Both the position numbers and the translations under genes were made by a program. The notes beneath the pieces are model-generated. The model saw only the letters and a program-made list of their open reading frames with translations, was not told where the DNA came from and did no database searches. Source: Cutibacterium modestum (GTDB lineage: Bacteria; Actinomycetota; Actinomycetes; Propionibacteriales; Propionibacteriaceae). From it: a DNA stretch of 64,000 nt. Shown piece after piece: positions 8,843 through 17,658 of this stretch. The stretch spans positions 496,001-560,000 of the forward strand of contig NZ_BJEN01000003.1 in the NCBI RefSeq assembly GCF_008326345.1, in the 5' to 3' direction. Positions within the stretch are counted from its first letter, which is position 1. Each line of letters begins with the position of its first letter.

Positions 8843-9591
8843 ACGTCCGCCTGACTAACCTGCACTTGTCCTATGGGCGGCGTCACGTGCTCGACGGAGT
8901 GAGTCTTGGCCCACTGGAGCGGGGGACGGTCACCGGGCTACTTGGACCCAACGGAGCGGGAAAATCCACACTCATCAAAACCATTGCCGGGCTGAAGACC
9001 CCCACCTTAGGGGAGGTGATCATCAGTGATGACGGTCGACACATCAGCGGAACGCAACTGCGAAACGTTGTGGGCTATCTTCCCCAGGACGTGCTCGCTA
9101 CCGCGTCCTTGACCGTCCTCGAGTCGGTCTTGACTTCGGCTCGCAGCAGGAGCAAGACGACAGTGGAACGTGCTGCTAATCTCTTGGAGCGCATCGGTAT
9201 CGCACACATCGCCCACCGGTTTATCTCTCAACTCTCCGGTGGCCAACGGCAATTGGTGGCATTGGCGCAGATGGTCGTTCGCGATCCCCAGGTCTTGTTG
9301 CTCGACGAGCCCACCTCCGCATTGGATCTGCACAACCAGATCGAGGTGTTGCGCCTGGTACGCAAGGCTGTTGATGATGGGTCCAAGATGGCCATCGTAG
9401 CCCTCCACGACCTCAACCTGGCCGCCTGTTACTGTGACCGCTTGGTGCTGTTGCACGCAGGTGGGGTGCATGCCGAAGGACAGCCGTCAGAGGTCCTCAC
9501 CCCCGACGTGTTAGAGCGCGTCTATGGGTTCCGTGCCCGGGTGCTTGACGACCACGGCATCCCCGTCGTTCGTCCAGTGGTAACCGCGTGA
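8839..9591 (+). CDS. Iron ABC transporter ATP-binding protein (FecE/FepC-like)
   Basis: A 250-aa ABC ATPase. Walker A is GPNGAGKST near residue 35. The signature QLSGGQRQLVALAQ and Walker B VLLLDEPTSALDL with the H-loop HDLN follow. This arrangement is typical of FecE/FepC/FhuC ATPases that pair with FecCD permeases. The start is a GTG overlapping the permease stop. It is the last gene of the iron operon. A convergent membrane-protein gene ends only 20 bases downstream. Confidence 0.93.
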   Translation: MNVRLTNLHLSYGRRHVLDGVSLGPLERGTVTGLLGPNGAGKSTLIKTIAGLKTPTLGEVIISDDGRHISGTQLRNVVGYLPQDVLATASLTVLESVLTSARSRSKTTVERAANLLERIGIAHIAHRFISQLSGGQRQLVALAQMVVRDPQVLLLDEPTSALDLHNQIEVLRLVRKAVDDGSKMAIVALHDLNLAACYCDRLVLLHAGGVHAEGQPSEVLTPDVLERVYGFRARVLDDHGIPVVRPVVTA

Positions 9592-9611
9592 TCTTTGGGC
9601 GTTGATCTTGA

Positions 9612-10190
9612 TCAGCCGGCTAGCCCCACGATCCACAAAACCAGGCAGACCACCGGCGCCACCCAACGAGAACTCCATGCCCCATAGTGATTCTCCACGA
9701 ACATACTGTCTGCTCGCGGATTTCCCCCTGGCAGGCTGTATGGGGCGATGGCTGGGAGCGCAAGACTCACCGGCAGCAGGATCGAGAACGGTACCGATGT
9801 TGTCACGATGGGGGTACCCGCGAGGACTCCCATTGCCATAATGCCGCCCAGAGCCAGCATGATGGAGACTGCTGTGACCACGTCCTGTCCGGAACCGTCC
9901 GGTTCAACGAAGGATTCCACGAAGGTCAGCAGGCCGGGGATCACGATGATCGCGACGAAGAGCAGCGCCCAGCTGACGTTGGTGTGGGCGCCCCAGTTGA
10001 GGGGCTTGGTGCGTGACGCGTAATAGGTCGTCGCCATAGCGCCAAGCTGGAATGCCGAACCGGTGAAATGATGGATGTACCACCCTGCTGAACGGTGCGA
10101 TAGATCGCCCCCGGAAGTCGTGTTCTGCGACCCCCGGGACTGCAGGCGTTGGGTGAATCTCAATCGATTCTCGTAAGTGGTGATAGCCAC
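9612..10190 (-). CDS. Small integral membrane protein of unknown function
   Basis: A 192-aa protein if the GTG at 10190 is used. I do not recognise the family. The first 40 residues are hydrophilic. From about residue 42 (FTGSAFQLGAMATTYYAS) onward there are four or five hydrophobic segments: WALLFVAIIVIPGLLTF, VVTAVSIMLALGGIMAMGVL, PFSILLPVSLALPAIA and WVAPVVCLVLWIVGLAG. A start at the ATG at 10037 would remove the hydrophilic part. GAGGAG lies about 14 nt upstream of the GTG, which is longer than ideal. It is divergent from the methyltransferase gene and convergent with the iron ATPase gene. Codon use looks like that of the neighbours. Confidence 0.6.
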   Translation of the reverse strand: MAITTYENRLRFTQRLQSRGSQNTTSGGDLSHRSAGWYIHHFTGSAFQLGAMATTYYASRTKPLNWGAHTNVSWALLFVAIIVIPGLLTFVESFVEPDGSGQDVVTAVSIMLALGGIMAMGVLAGTPIVTTSVPFSILLPVSLALPAIAPYSLPGGNPRADSMFVENHYGAWSSRWVAPVVCLVLWIVGLAG

Positions 10191-10276
10191 GACAGTACTG
10201 GTTGCTCCTCGTGTGGAAAACGGTGTATTACGATGCCTCGACCAAAAATTCTACCCACACTGTCAGAAAGTACCTC

Positions 10277-10282
10277 TAGGGT
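10277..10282 (+). promoter_or_regulatory. -10 hexamer of a probable leaderless promoter
   Basis: TAGGGT ends 5 nt before the GTG start of the methyltransferase gene, and no clear Shine-Dalgarno sequence is present. This is consistent with transcription starting at the start codon. Confidence 0.45.
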
Positions 10283-10287
10283 AGCAG

Positions 10288-11484
10288 GTGGATCACACCG
10301 TGGCGCGTCGTTTGGTTAGTAGCGAGGGGCGCAAGGCCCTCGAGCTAGCCAGCACCGAAGCCGATCCTGACTCGTTGTCAGCTGCCACCAGGTTGCGTCG
10401 TCAGATAGATGCCGATCTCGCCGCAGCAGTTCTCGATCAAATCAGCTTGAGGCGTCAGGCTGTTGCGAAACTTGGACCGGTAGCTGCGTCAATGTTGTGG
10501 ACTCGTGACGGTCTGGAGCAAGCCACCCGTGGAGATGTGTCGCGATGGCGTGCCCTTCGCCTCAACGAGGCTGGATTCACCCACGTTATTGATCTCGGAT
10601 GCGCCTGCGGGGCGGACGCGCGAGCGTACCTCGATGCTGGCTTCGAGGTGACAGCCGTCGAGGTCGATCCGGTGACGGCCGAGTTAGCGCGCCACAATTT
10701 GCCCGAAGCACAGGTGATGTGTGCTGACGCTACGGCGGTCTACGGTGACCTCTGTGAGCAGGTTGACAGCACCACAGTCGTCATGCTCGATCCGGCTCGA
10801 CGTACGCGCCGGGGCCGAACCTGGCGGTTAGAAGATGTGCAGCCGCCGTGGTCATTTGTTGAGAAAGTGCTCGAATCGGTGTCCGCAGTTGTCAAACTGG
10901 GGCCTGGTGTCGATCGTTCCCAGTTGCCAGACCTCCCCGTCACCTATGTCGGACATCGTGGAGACCTGGTTGAGGCGACGGTGTGGTCCGGGTTTGGCGA
11001 CCTGTGGCCGGGGGATCGGGCAGTGCTGATTGATCCTGCGGGAGTGCACCAACTGCCCGGTAGGTGTCCTGCCCCTGCAGTTGGTGAACTCGGCCCCTTT
11101 GTGGCTGAACCTCATCCGGCGGCAATCCGTGCTGGTTGCCTCTCGGCAATCGATGGATCGTTGCACGCGGTGTCGGGGGGCATCGCCTATCTCACCGCAG
11201 TTGAACCTGTTGCCTCTCCGTGGCTGACATGGTTTGCCGTCAAGGAGGTTCTGCCTCTAGACGTCAGATCGCTGCGGTCCTGGGTTCGTAACCATCACGT
11301 CGGAACGGTCGAGATCAAGAAACGCGGTGTCAACGTCGACCCCGTCGCGTGGCGACGCAAGCTTAAGCCGGCGGGGCCAAATTGCGTCACGTTCATCTGT
11401 ACCCCGACCACCGGAAGCGCCAAGGCGCTGGTGTGTGATCGCGTGAGACTGCCATATGGCATCTCCGGAGGATTCCGGATGTGA
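10288..11484 (+). CDS. Class I SAM-dependent methyltransferase of the THUMP-like family
   Basis: A 398-aa protein. The first 90 residues are helical and precede a Rossmann-type SAM domain. Motif I is HVIDLGCACGADARAY near residue 105-120. The acidic loop AVEVDP follows, then VVMLDPARRTRRGRTW, a DPxR-type motif seen in THUMP-like methyltransferases. The C-terminal third (WVRNHHVGTVEIKKRGVNVDP) matches the THUMP-like domain of these actinobacterial proteins. The likely target is RNA, but no substrate can be stated. A GTG further in (10300) could also start translation. It is followed 12 bases later by the first LppM-like lipoprotein gene. Confidence 0.82.
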   Translation: MDHTVARRLVSSEGRKALELASTEADPDSLSAATRLRRQIDADLAAAVLDQISLRRQAVAKLGPVAASMLWTRDGLEQATRGDVSRWRALRLNEAGFTHVIDLGCACGADARAYLDAGFEVTAVEVDPVTAELARHNLPEAQVMCADATAVYGDLCEQVDSTTVVMLDPARRTRRGRTWRLEDVQPPWSFVEKVLESVSAVVKLGPGVDRSQLPDLPVTYVGHRGDLVEATVWSGFGDLWPGDRAVLIDPAGVHQLPGRCPAPAVGELGPFVAEPHPAAIRAGCLSAIDGSLHAVSGGIAYLTAVEPVASPWLTWFAVKEVLPLDVRSLRSWVRNHHVGTVEIKKRGVNVDPVAWRRKLKPAGPNCVTFICTPTTGSAKALVCDRVRLPYGISGGFRM

Positions 11485-11496
11485 TGTCATGAGTCC

Positions 11497-12294
11497 ATGT
11501 TGACTCTTCGGTGCCCGGCGAGATACTTCCTTGCTCTGCTGTTGGCTCCGCTCGTCTTGCTGTCTGGCTGCGGGAAGTTCAATGCTGGTTTCGTCATCAA
11601 GGACGAGAACCATATCGAGGTCACCTTCACCTTCGGGGTTCTCAAATCGGACGTTGATCAGGATGGAAGCGATCAGTCCAAAAAGCTCGCGTCGCGCTTT
11701 CGTGACTGTTCCGAATTGACTCGATCGAGTGTCAGCCTGACTAGCAAGGTGAAGGTCAAGCCATTCGATGACGGTAGGTACGTCGGCTGCACGGTCGCTG
11801 GCACTGTGGCGGTAGCCGACATCACTTCTAAGTCTATCCGGCCTAGTAGCGGCGCGACGTCGTCTACAGGTTCATGGAGAAGACATGGGGGAGAGGGTCC
11901 GATCGACATTGCTTTTGATGACGAGACGATTCGGTTCCACTTTGACGGGTCAGATCTGTCTGATTCCGTGCCGGGTATGGGCCTCTCTGATGTCAGTGAT
12001 ATGTCTGATATCAGCGGTTTCAAGGTGTCGGTGACTTTCCCCGGCACAGTACTTAGCCACTCTGGATCGAGTACGGTCGACGGAAACACCGCGACATGGA
12101 CCGACGTCAATGATCTCCTCTCGCCAGATGGCTTGACTGCGTCAGGTAAGAGCCAGGGTGGCCTCCCCAACTGGGTGTGGGGTATTGGCGCATTGCTGGT
12201 GCTGGCTATTGGTGGCGCCGTGACCGCAGTGGCCGTTAATAAGAAGTGGCAGACCTGTCCGGACGGCGAGGACCAGCGCCCAGACGTCAGCTAG
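11497..12294 (+). CDS. LppM-like lipoprotein, first of a tandem pair
   Basis: A 265-aa lipoprotein. The signal peptide ends in the lipobox VLLSGC. The extracytoplasmic domain carries the LppM-type opening KFNAGFVIKDENHIEVTFTF. A single C-terminal membrane helix (WVWGIGALLVLAIGGAVTAVAV) is followed by a short polar tail. It would thus be fixed to the membrane at both ends. Residues about 175-215 are nearly identical to the same region of the next gene (FKVSVTFPG, SHSGSSTVDGNT, TWTD), which shows that the two arose by duplication. No good ribosome binding site was seen. LppM in mycobacteria affects phagosome interaction and envelope glycolipids; function here is unknown. Confidence 0.8.
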   Translation: MLTLRCPARYFLALLLAPLVLLSGCGKFNAGFVIKDENHIEVTFTFGVLKSDVDQDGSDQSKKLASRFRDCSELTRSSVSLTSKVKVKPFDDGRYVGCTVAGTVAVADITSKSIRPSSGATSSTGSWRRHGGEGPIDIAFDDETIRFHFDGSDLSDSVPGMGLSDVSDMSDISGFKVSVTFPGTVLSHSGSSTVDGNTATWTDVNDLLSPDGLTASGKSQGGLPNWVWGIGALLVLAIGGAVTAVAVNKKWQTCPDGEDQRPDVS

Positions 12295-12466
12295 GGATTG
12301 GCTGTTGCGAGGGTGTCCGCCACGTGATGTTTCGAGCCCTCTTGTGTGCCGTGAGTATGAGTAGGGGAAACGGGCTGCACAGATCGTTTAGAGATCTATC
12401 TGGTAAAGACGATCGCTTCTATTACAGATCTACCGCTACCGGCTCCGTTCGTGATTTTATGTGGTC

Positions 12467-13405
12467 ATGCTGAGTGCTTCGCGTCGTATGAGACGCTGTC
12501 TCGTTTTGCTTCTCGCGCCCCTATTACTGCTTGCCGGGTGTGTAAAATTTGACACTTCCATGGAGCTCAAGGACGAGAACCACATCCACCTCAAGGCCAC
12601 GGTTGGTATCTCCAAATCAATGGTCGGCATGTCGGGTGGAAACCTCCCGCCTGAGTTCTCCGACTGCAGCAATTCGAAGGAATCCGCCGGTGTCGGCTCG
12701 AGTGACAAGGCCGAGAAGCTTGAGGACGAGGAGTACATCGGGTGCACCTTTACCAAGGACACCACCGCTGCCGAGCTCAACAAAGAGCCTGGCATGAAGG
12801 TCACCTTTGACGAAGATGAGGTGTCCGCCCAGGTGAGTTCGGACTTATTCCGGGATAGTGGCCGCTCCGGCGAAGCCATTGGCGCGACCATGTTTAGTGA
12901 CTTTAAAGTCTCCGTGACCTTCCCGGGAAAGGTCGTCAGTCATTCTGGATCGAGCACGGTCGACGGGAACACCGTTACCTGGACCGATCCGAAAGACTTG
13001 TTCTCCAGTTCGGGGCTGACCGCGGCGAGTAAGCGCTCGAACGGTATACCGGCCTGGATCTGGATTGGTGCTGCCGTCGTCGGCCTGGCCATTGCCGGTG
13101 CTGTTGTGGTCATCGTGAGCAAGAAGAAGGGCCCGAAGGCGACCCAGCCGGAGGATGATGATGCTCCGTGGGCTATGCAGTACCTAGGTGATGGGCGACT
13201 ACAGGGACAGTCGCAGCCTCCACAGGCGTCGAGTCAACAGGATTCGGGTCAGCCTTGGGGTAATCAGCCCTGGGGATATGCCTCAGGTGATGCGACGAGC
13301 GCGCCCCAGCCCGGCCAGGACCCGGTCCGTCGCCAGGGCTCGCAGCCGGGTTGGCAGTCTCCGTCAGACCCTGACGATTTCTGGAAGAGTCCCGGGTCTC
13401 ATTGA
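12467..13405 (+). CDS. LppM-like lipoprotein, second copy with Pro/Gln-rich tail
   Basis: A 312-aa paralogue of the preceding gene. It has a lipobox (LLLLAGC), the domain opening KFDTSMELKDENHIHLKATV and a TM helix (IWIGAAVVGLAIAGAVVVIV). Unlike its neighbour it has a cytoplasmic extension of about 85 residues rich in Gln, Pro, Ser and Trp (SSQQDSGQPWGNQPWGYAS). The duplicated ectodomain diverges in the middle but keeps the SHSGSSTVDGNT block. I start it at the ATG at 12467; a GTG two codons earlier is possible. TTTTAT ends at 12460, close to the start, with no Shine-Dalgarno sequence, so a leaderless mRNA is possible. The gap from the first copy is 172 nt. Confidence 0.8.
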   Translation: MLSASRRMRRCLVLLLAPLLLLAGCVKFDTSMELKDENHIHLKATVGISKSMVGMSGGNLPPEFSDCSNSKESAGVGSSDKAEKLEDEEYIGCTFTKDTTAAELNKEPGMKVTFDEDEVSAQVSSDLFRDSGRSGEAIGATMFSDFKVSVTFPGKVVSHSGSSTVDGNTVTWTDPKDLFSSSGLTAASKRSNGIPAWIWIGAAVVGLAIAGAVVVIVSKKKGPKATQPEDDDAPWAMQYLGDGRLQGQSQPPQASSQQDSGQPWGNQPWGYASGDATSAPQPGQDPVRRQGSQPGWQSPSDPDDFWKSPGSH

Positions 13406-13432
13406 TGGTTGCTGACCTTCGGAGGGTCATTT

Positions 13433-13459
13433 CTGGCACTCCCGTTGCCTGAGTGCCAA
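13433..13459. promoter_or_regulatory. CIRCE element 1 (HrcA operator)
   Basis: CTGGCACTC, nine bases, GAGTGCCAA. This matches the CIRCE inverted repeat (consensus TTAGCACTC-N9-GAGTGCTAA) in spacing and core. It lies about 150 nt upstream of groES, so HrcA repression of the chaperonin operon is expected. Confidence 0.9.
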
Positions 13460-13479
13460 CGACGGGTGTACTTTCGTGG

Positions 13480-13506
13480 TTGGCACTCTCATGGTGAGTG
13501 TGCCAA
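13480..13506. promoter_or_regulatory. CIRCE element 2 (HrcA operator)
   Basis: TTGGCACTC, nine bases, GTGTGCCAA. The right arm has one mismatch to a perfect repeat. It lies 47 bp (start to start) downstream of the first CIRCE element; two CIRCE copies upstream of groES are known in other actinobacteria. Confidence 0.85.
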
Positions 13507-13611
13507 CGGACCTGAAGCACCCGCGACGCCGACGGTCCGTCGCGCTCGGGGCTCGCAACCCCTGGCGAGAGACAACGACATAATCCGTCTTCAGTAGAAA
13601 GGGGTCTTGAC

Positions 13612-13908
13612 GTGGCAATCACGATCAAGCCGCTCGAGGACCGCGTCCTCGTCCAGCCTCTCGAGGCCGAGCAGACCACCGCTTCCGGACTCGTCATCCC
13701 GGACACCGCCAAGGAGAAGCCGCAGGAGGGCAAGGTCATTTCCGCCGGCCCCGGTCGCGTTGATGACAAGGGCACCCGCGTTCCCATGGACGTTAAGGAG
13801 GGTGACGTCGTCATCTTCTCCAAGTACGGCGGCACCGAGGTCAAGTACGACGGCCAGGAGTACCTGCTCCTCAATGCCCGTGACATCCTCGCCGTCGTCG
13901 AGAAGTGA
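13612..13908 (+). CDS. groES: GroES co-chaperonin
   Basis: A 98-aa GroES. The N-terminus is [20 protein letters not shown] and the mobile loop region is [21 protein letters not shown]. The C-terminus [15 protein letters not shown] is also typical. GroES caps the GroEL ring during ATP-driven folding in the cytoplasm. The GTG start has AGAAAGGGG about 6 nt upstream. It forms an operon with groEL (11 nt gap) and is preceded by two CIRCE elements, so heat-shock control by HrcA is expected. Confidence 0.97.
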   Translation: MAITIKPLEDRVLVQPLEAEQTTASGLVIPDTAKEKPQEGKVISAGPGRVDDKGTRVPMDVKEGDVVIFSKYGGTEVKYDGQEYLLLNARDILAVVEK

Positions 13909-13916
13909 GGCGCTGA

Positions 13917-15515
<1,599 letters not shown>

Positions 15516-15542
15516 GGCTGACTCACTGATTCTCATAATCGG

Positions 15543-15580
15543 CGACGGGCCCCAGAACCACGTGGTTCTGGGGCCCGTCG
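15543..15580. terminator. perfect 38-nt palindrome between groEL and the symporter gene
   Basis: Two 19-nt arms (CGACGGGCCCCAGAACCAC and its exact complement) abut with no loop bases. It begins 28 nt after the groEL stop and about 75 nt beyond the convergent symporter gene's stop, so it is placed to end transcription from both sides. There is no T-run. Confidence 0.75.
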
Positions 15581-15655
15581 CTATGGGGTGCTGTGGCCGT
15601 TGCAGGTGTGCCGTCGGAGGTGTCTGATCATGCATGACCTTAAGACCGAGGAGCG

Positions 15656-17398
15656 TTACTCTCCACAGCTCGTGTCTTTGAGCGGTTTACCTTCACGGTC
15701 CATGGTGTTGAAAATCTCATGGCCTTCCGGCAGGTGCTGCAGGTAGTCGCGTTCGCTATCGGGGGCAGTGTGCTCCAGTCCAAGCTCCGCACTAAGAGCA
15801 TCTTGGGCTGCGGCACGCAAGGCGTATTCGGCATCTGCATTCTTGAGCTGATCTGGAGTGGCGTCGTTGGCCACCATCATGCCGACCTGCGCATCCTCAG
15901 GGACCTGCGGGATGACTCCGGCATCGACGCGCTCACGGTGCCCCTTGATCTCACGAGCGATAACGCGCGCTAGGAAGTACATTCCCAGCACATTCGGCAC
16001 TGCCATGAGAAAGAGCATGGCGTCGGCCAGATCAAGAATTGAGGTCATATTTGTTGCGGCCCCGACTACCAACAAGATGAGGAAGAGCACGTTGTAGATG
16101 CGCTCGGCAGTGGCTGAGTTGCCGAATAGGTAACCCACAGCCTTTTTACCGTAGAACGAGTAGGACAGCATTGTCGAGAATGCGAACAGCACCACAGCCA
16201 GCGTCAGCAGGGAGCTGAACCACGGGGCAACGGTTTTCAGCGCCTGGGTGGTCATCTGCACGCCATTGGCACCACCGTTCCGGTAAACCCCAGTGATGAT
16301 GATGGTGATGGCCGTCATAGTGCAAATGACGACTGAGTCGATGAACGGCTCCCACATGGCAACGAAGCCTTCTTGAGCCGGGCGACGCGTCTTTACCGCA
16401 GAGTGAGCGATACCAGCGGTACCGACCCCGGCCGCATTCGAGAAGGCGGCACGTTGGACGCCGACGATCAGTACTCCGAGGATCCCACCAGCGACGCCGT
16501 GCCCGGTGAAGGCACCGGACCAGATGGCCTCGAAGGCACTGCTGACCTGGGAGATGTTGGCGCCAATAACGGCCAGACACATGATGACGTAGAGGATGCC
16601 CATGAACGGCACAATCTTGGAGGTCGCAGCGCCGATCTTGGAGGCACCTCCGACGATGACGATCCCGACGAGGACCGTGAAGACTAGGCCAACGACCCAC
16701 ATGTGGGTGCCAATCCAGGAGCTCTGACCGCCGGCGAACATCGCGAGCTGGTAGGCAGCCTGATTGGACTGGAACATATTGCCGGCGCCAATGACACCAA
16801 AGGTGGTGCAGATGGCGAAGAGGGCAGCAAGGACGCGGCCCAGTTTGGGTTTTCCGATCGACGCAAGACCGTCACGCAGGTAGTACATCGGACCACCAGA
16901 GGTGGTTCCGTCATCGTTGATGATGCGGAATTTCACCCCGAGTGTGGCCTCAGACATTTTGACGCTCATGCCGACCAACCCGGCTACCGCAATCCAGAAC
17001 GAGGCTCCCGGCCCTCCGGTTGCGATCGCGGTGGCGACACCGGCGATATTTCCCAGGCCGACGGTGCCTGACAACTCGGTTGCGAGGGCCTGGAAGCTGG
17101 TGACGTCACCAGGGTCGGTGTGACGGGAGAAGTGGCCCCGCATCACGTGGCTGGAGTGACGGATCGATGCTGGACGCAGCTGCTGAAAGCCCAGGTAGAT
17201 GGTGAAGAAAATGCCGGCCCCGAGCAACCAAGCCAGGATGAGCGGGAATTCATTTCCCCCCGGCATGGGGATAGCCCAGAACACCGCGCCAGAAATGGCG
17301 GTAGCAATGGGGGAGACGAAGTTGTCGATGGTTTGATCCAAGCTCAGTGGAGCTGGGGTAAGGATCTCGAGGCTTGATAATACGATGCCAAGTGGCAC
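15656..17398 (-). CDS. Sodium:alanine/glycine symporter (AGCS family)
   Basis: A polytopic membrane protein of about 580 aa. AGCS signatures are clear: TVGLGNIAGVATAIATGGPG near residue 110, ISGAVFWAIPMPG earlier, and AAFSNAAGVGTAGIAHSAVK in the middle. About eleven hydrophobic segments can be traced. The C-terminal tail of about 80 residues is long, acidic and soluble. AGCS proteins import alanine or glycine with Na+ or H+. I chose the GTG at 17398, with AGGA 7 nt upstream; the frame stays open to 17449 but that start lacks a ribosome binding site. It stands alone and converges on groEL. Confidence 0.9.
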   Translation of the reverse strand: MPLGIVLSSLEILTPAPLSLDQTIDNFVSPIATAISGAVFWAIPMPGGNEFPLILAWLLGAGIFFTIYLGFQQLRPASIRHSSHVMRGHFSRHTDPGDVTSFQALATELSGTVGLGNIAGVATAIATGGPGASFWIAVAGLVGMSVKMSEATLGVKFRIINDDGTTSGGPMYYLRDGLASIGKPKLGRVLAALFAICTTFGVIGAGNMFQSNQAAYQLAMFAGGQSSWIGTHMWVVGLVFTVLVGIVIVGGASKIGAATSKIVPFMGILYVIMCLAVIGANISQVSSAFEAIWSGAFTGHGVAGGILGVLIVGVQRAAFSNAAGVGTAGIAHSAVKTRRPAQEGFVAMWEPFIDSVVICTMTAITIIITGVYRNGGANGVQMTTQALKTVAPWFSSLLTLAVVLFAFSTMLSYSFYGKKAVGYLFGNSATAERIYNVLFLILLVVGAATNMTSILDLADAMLFLMAVPNVLGMYFLARVIAREIKGHRERVDAGVIPQVPEDAQVGMMVANDATPDQLKNADAEYALRAAAQDALSAELGLEHTAPDSERDYLQHLPEGHEIFNTMDREGKPLKDTSCGE

Positions 17399-17644
17399 GA
17401 AGGGTCCTATCCGTTGACGACATGGGACACCAAGCCCGGCACCAGCCATCCGTGACAGCCGATCTCAACGCGCACCGGCGCCAGTGGCTCGGCGGGTACG
17501 GCCACCCACATCGCCATGACCGCGGGCAGGGCCGCGCCTGTGGCGGAGCAAAACCGCCCTGAATACTTTAGCGGTTGGGTGTGTCACATGGCCCAAACCT
17601 CCGACACTGGCGCTTCTTCGCGGCGTCTGATTGTGTTATTCCCC

Positions 17645-17650
17645 TACGCT
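17645..17650 (+). promoter_or_regulatory. -10 hexamer of a probable leaderless promoter
   Basis: TACGCT lies 8 nt before the ATG (and 5 nt before an in-frame GTG) of the mannosyltransferase gene, with no Shine-Dalgarno sequence. Confidence 0.4.
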
Positions 17651-17658
17651 AAGTGGTG

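Noticed and set aside
17399-17652. Glycine riboswitch before the alanine/glycine symporter
   Set aside because: The conserved glycine aptamer core was not found on the minus strand.
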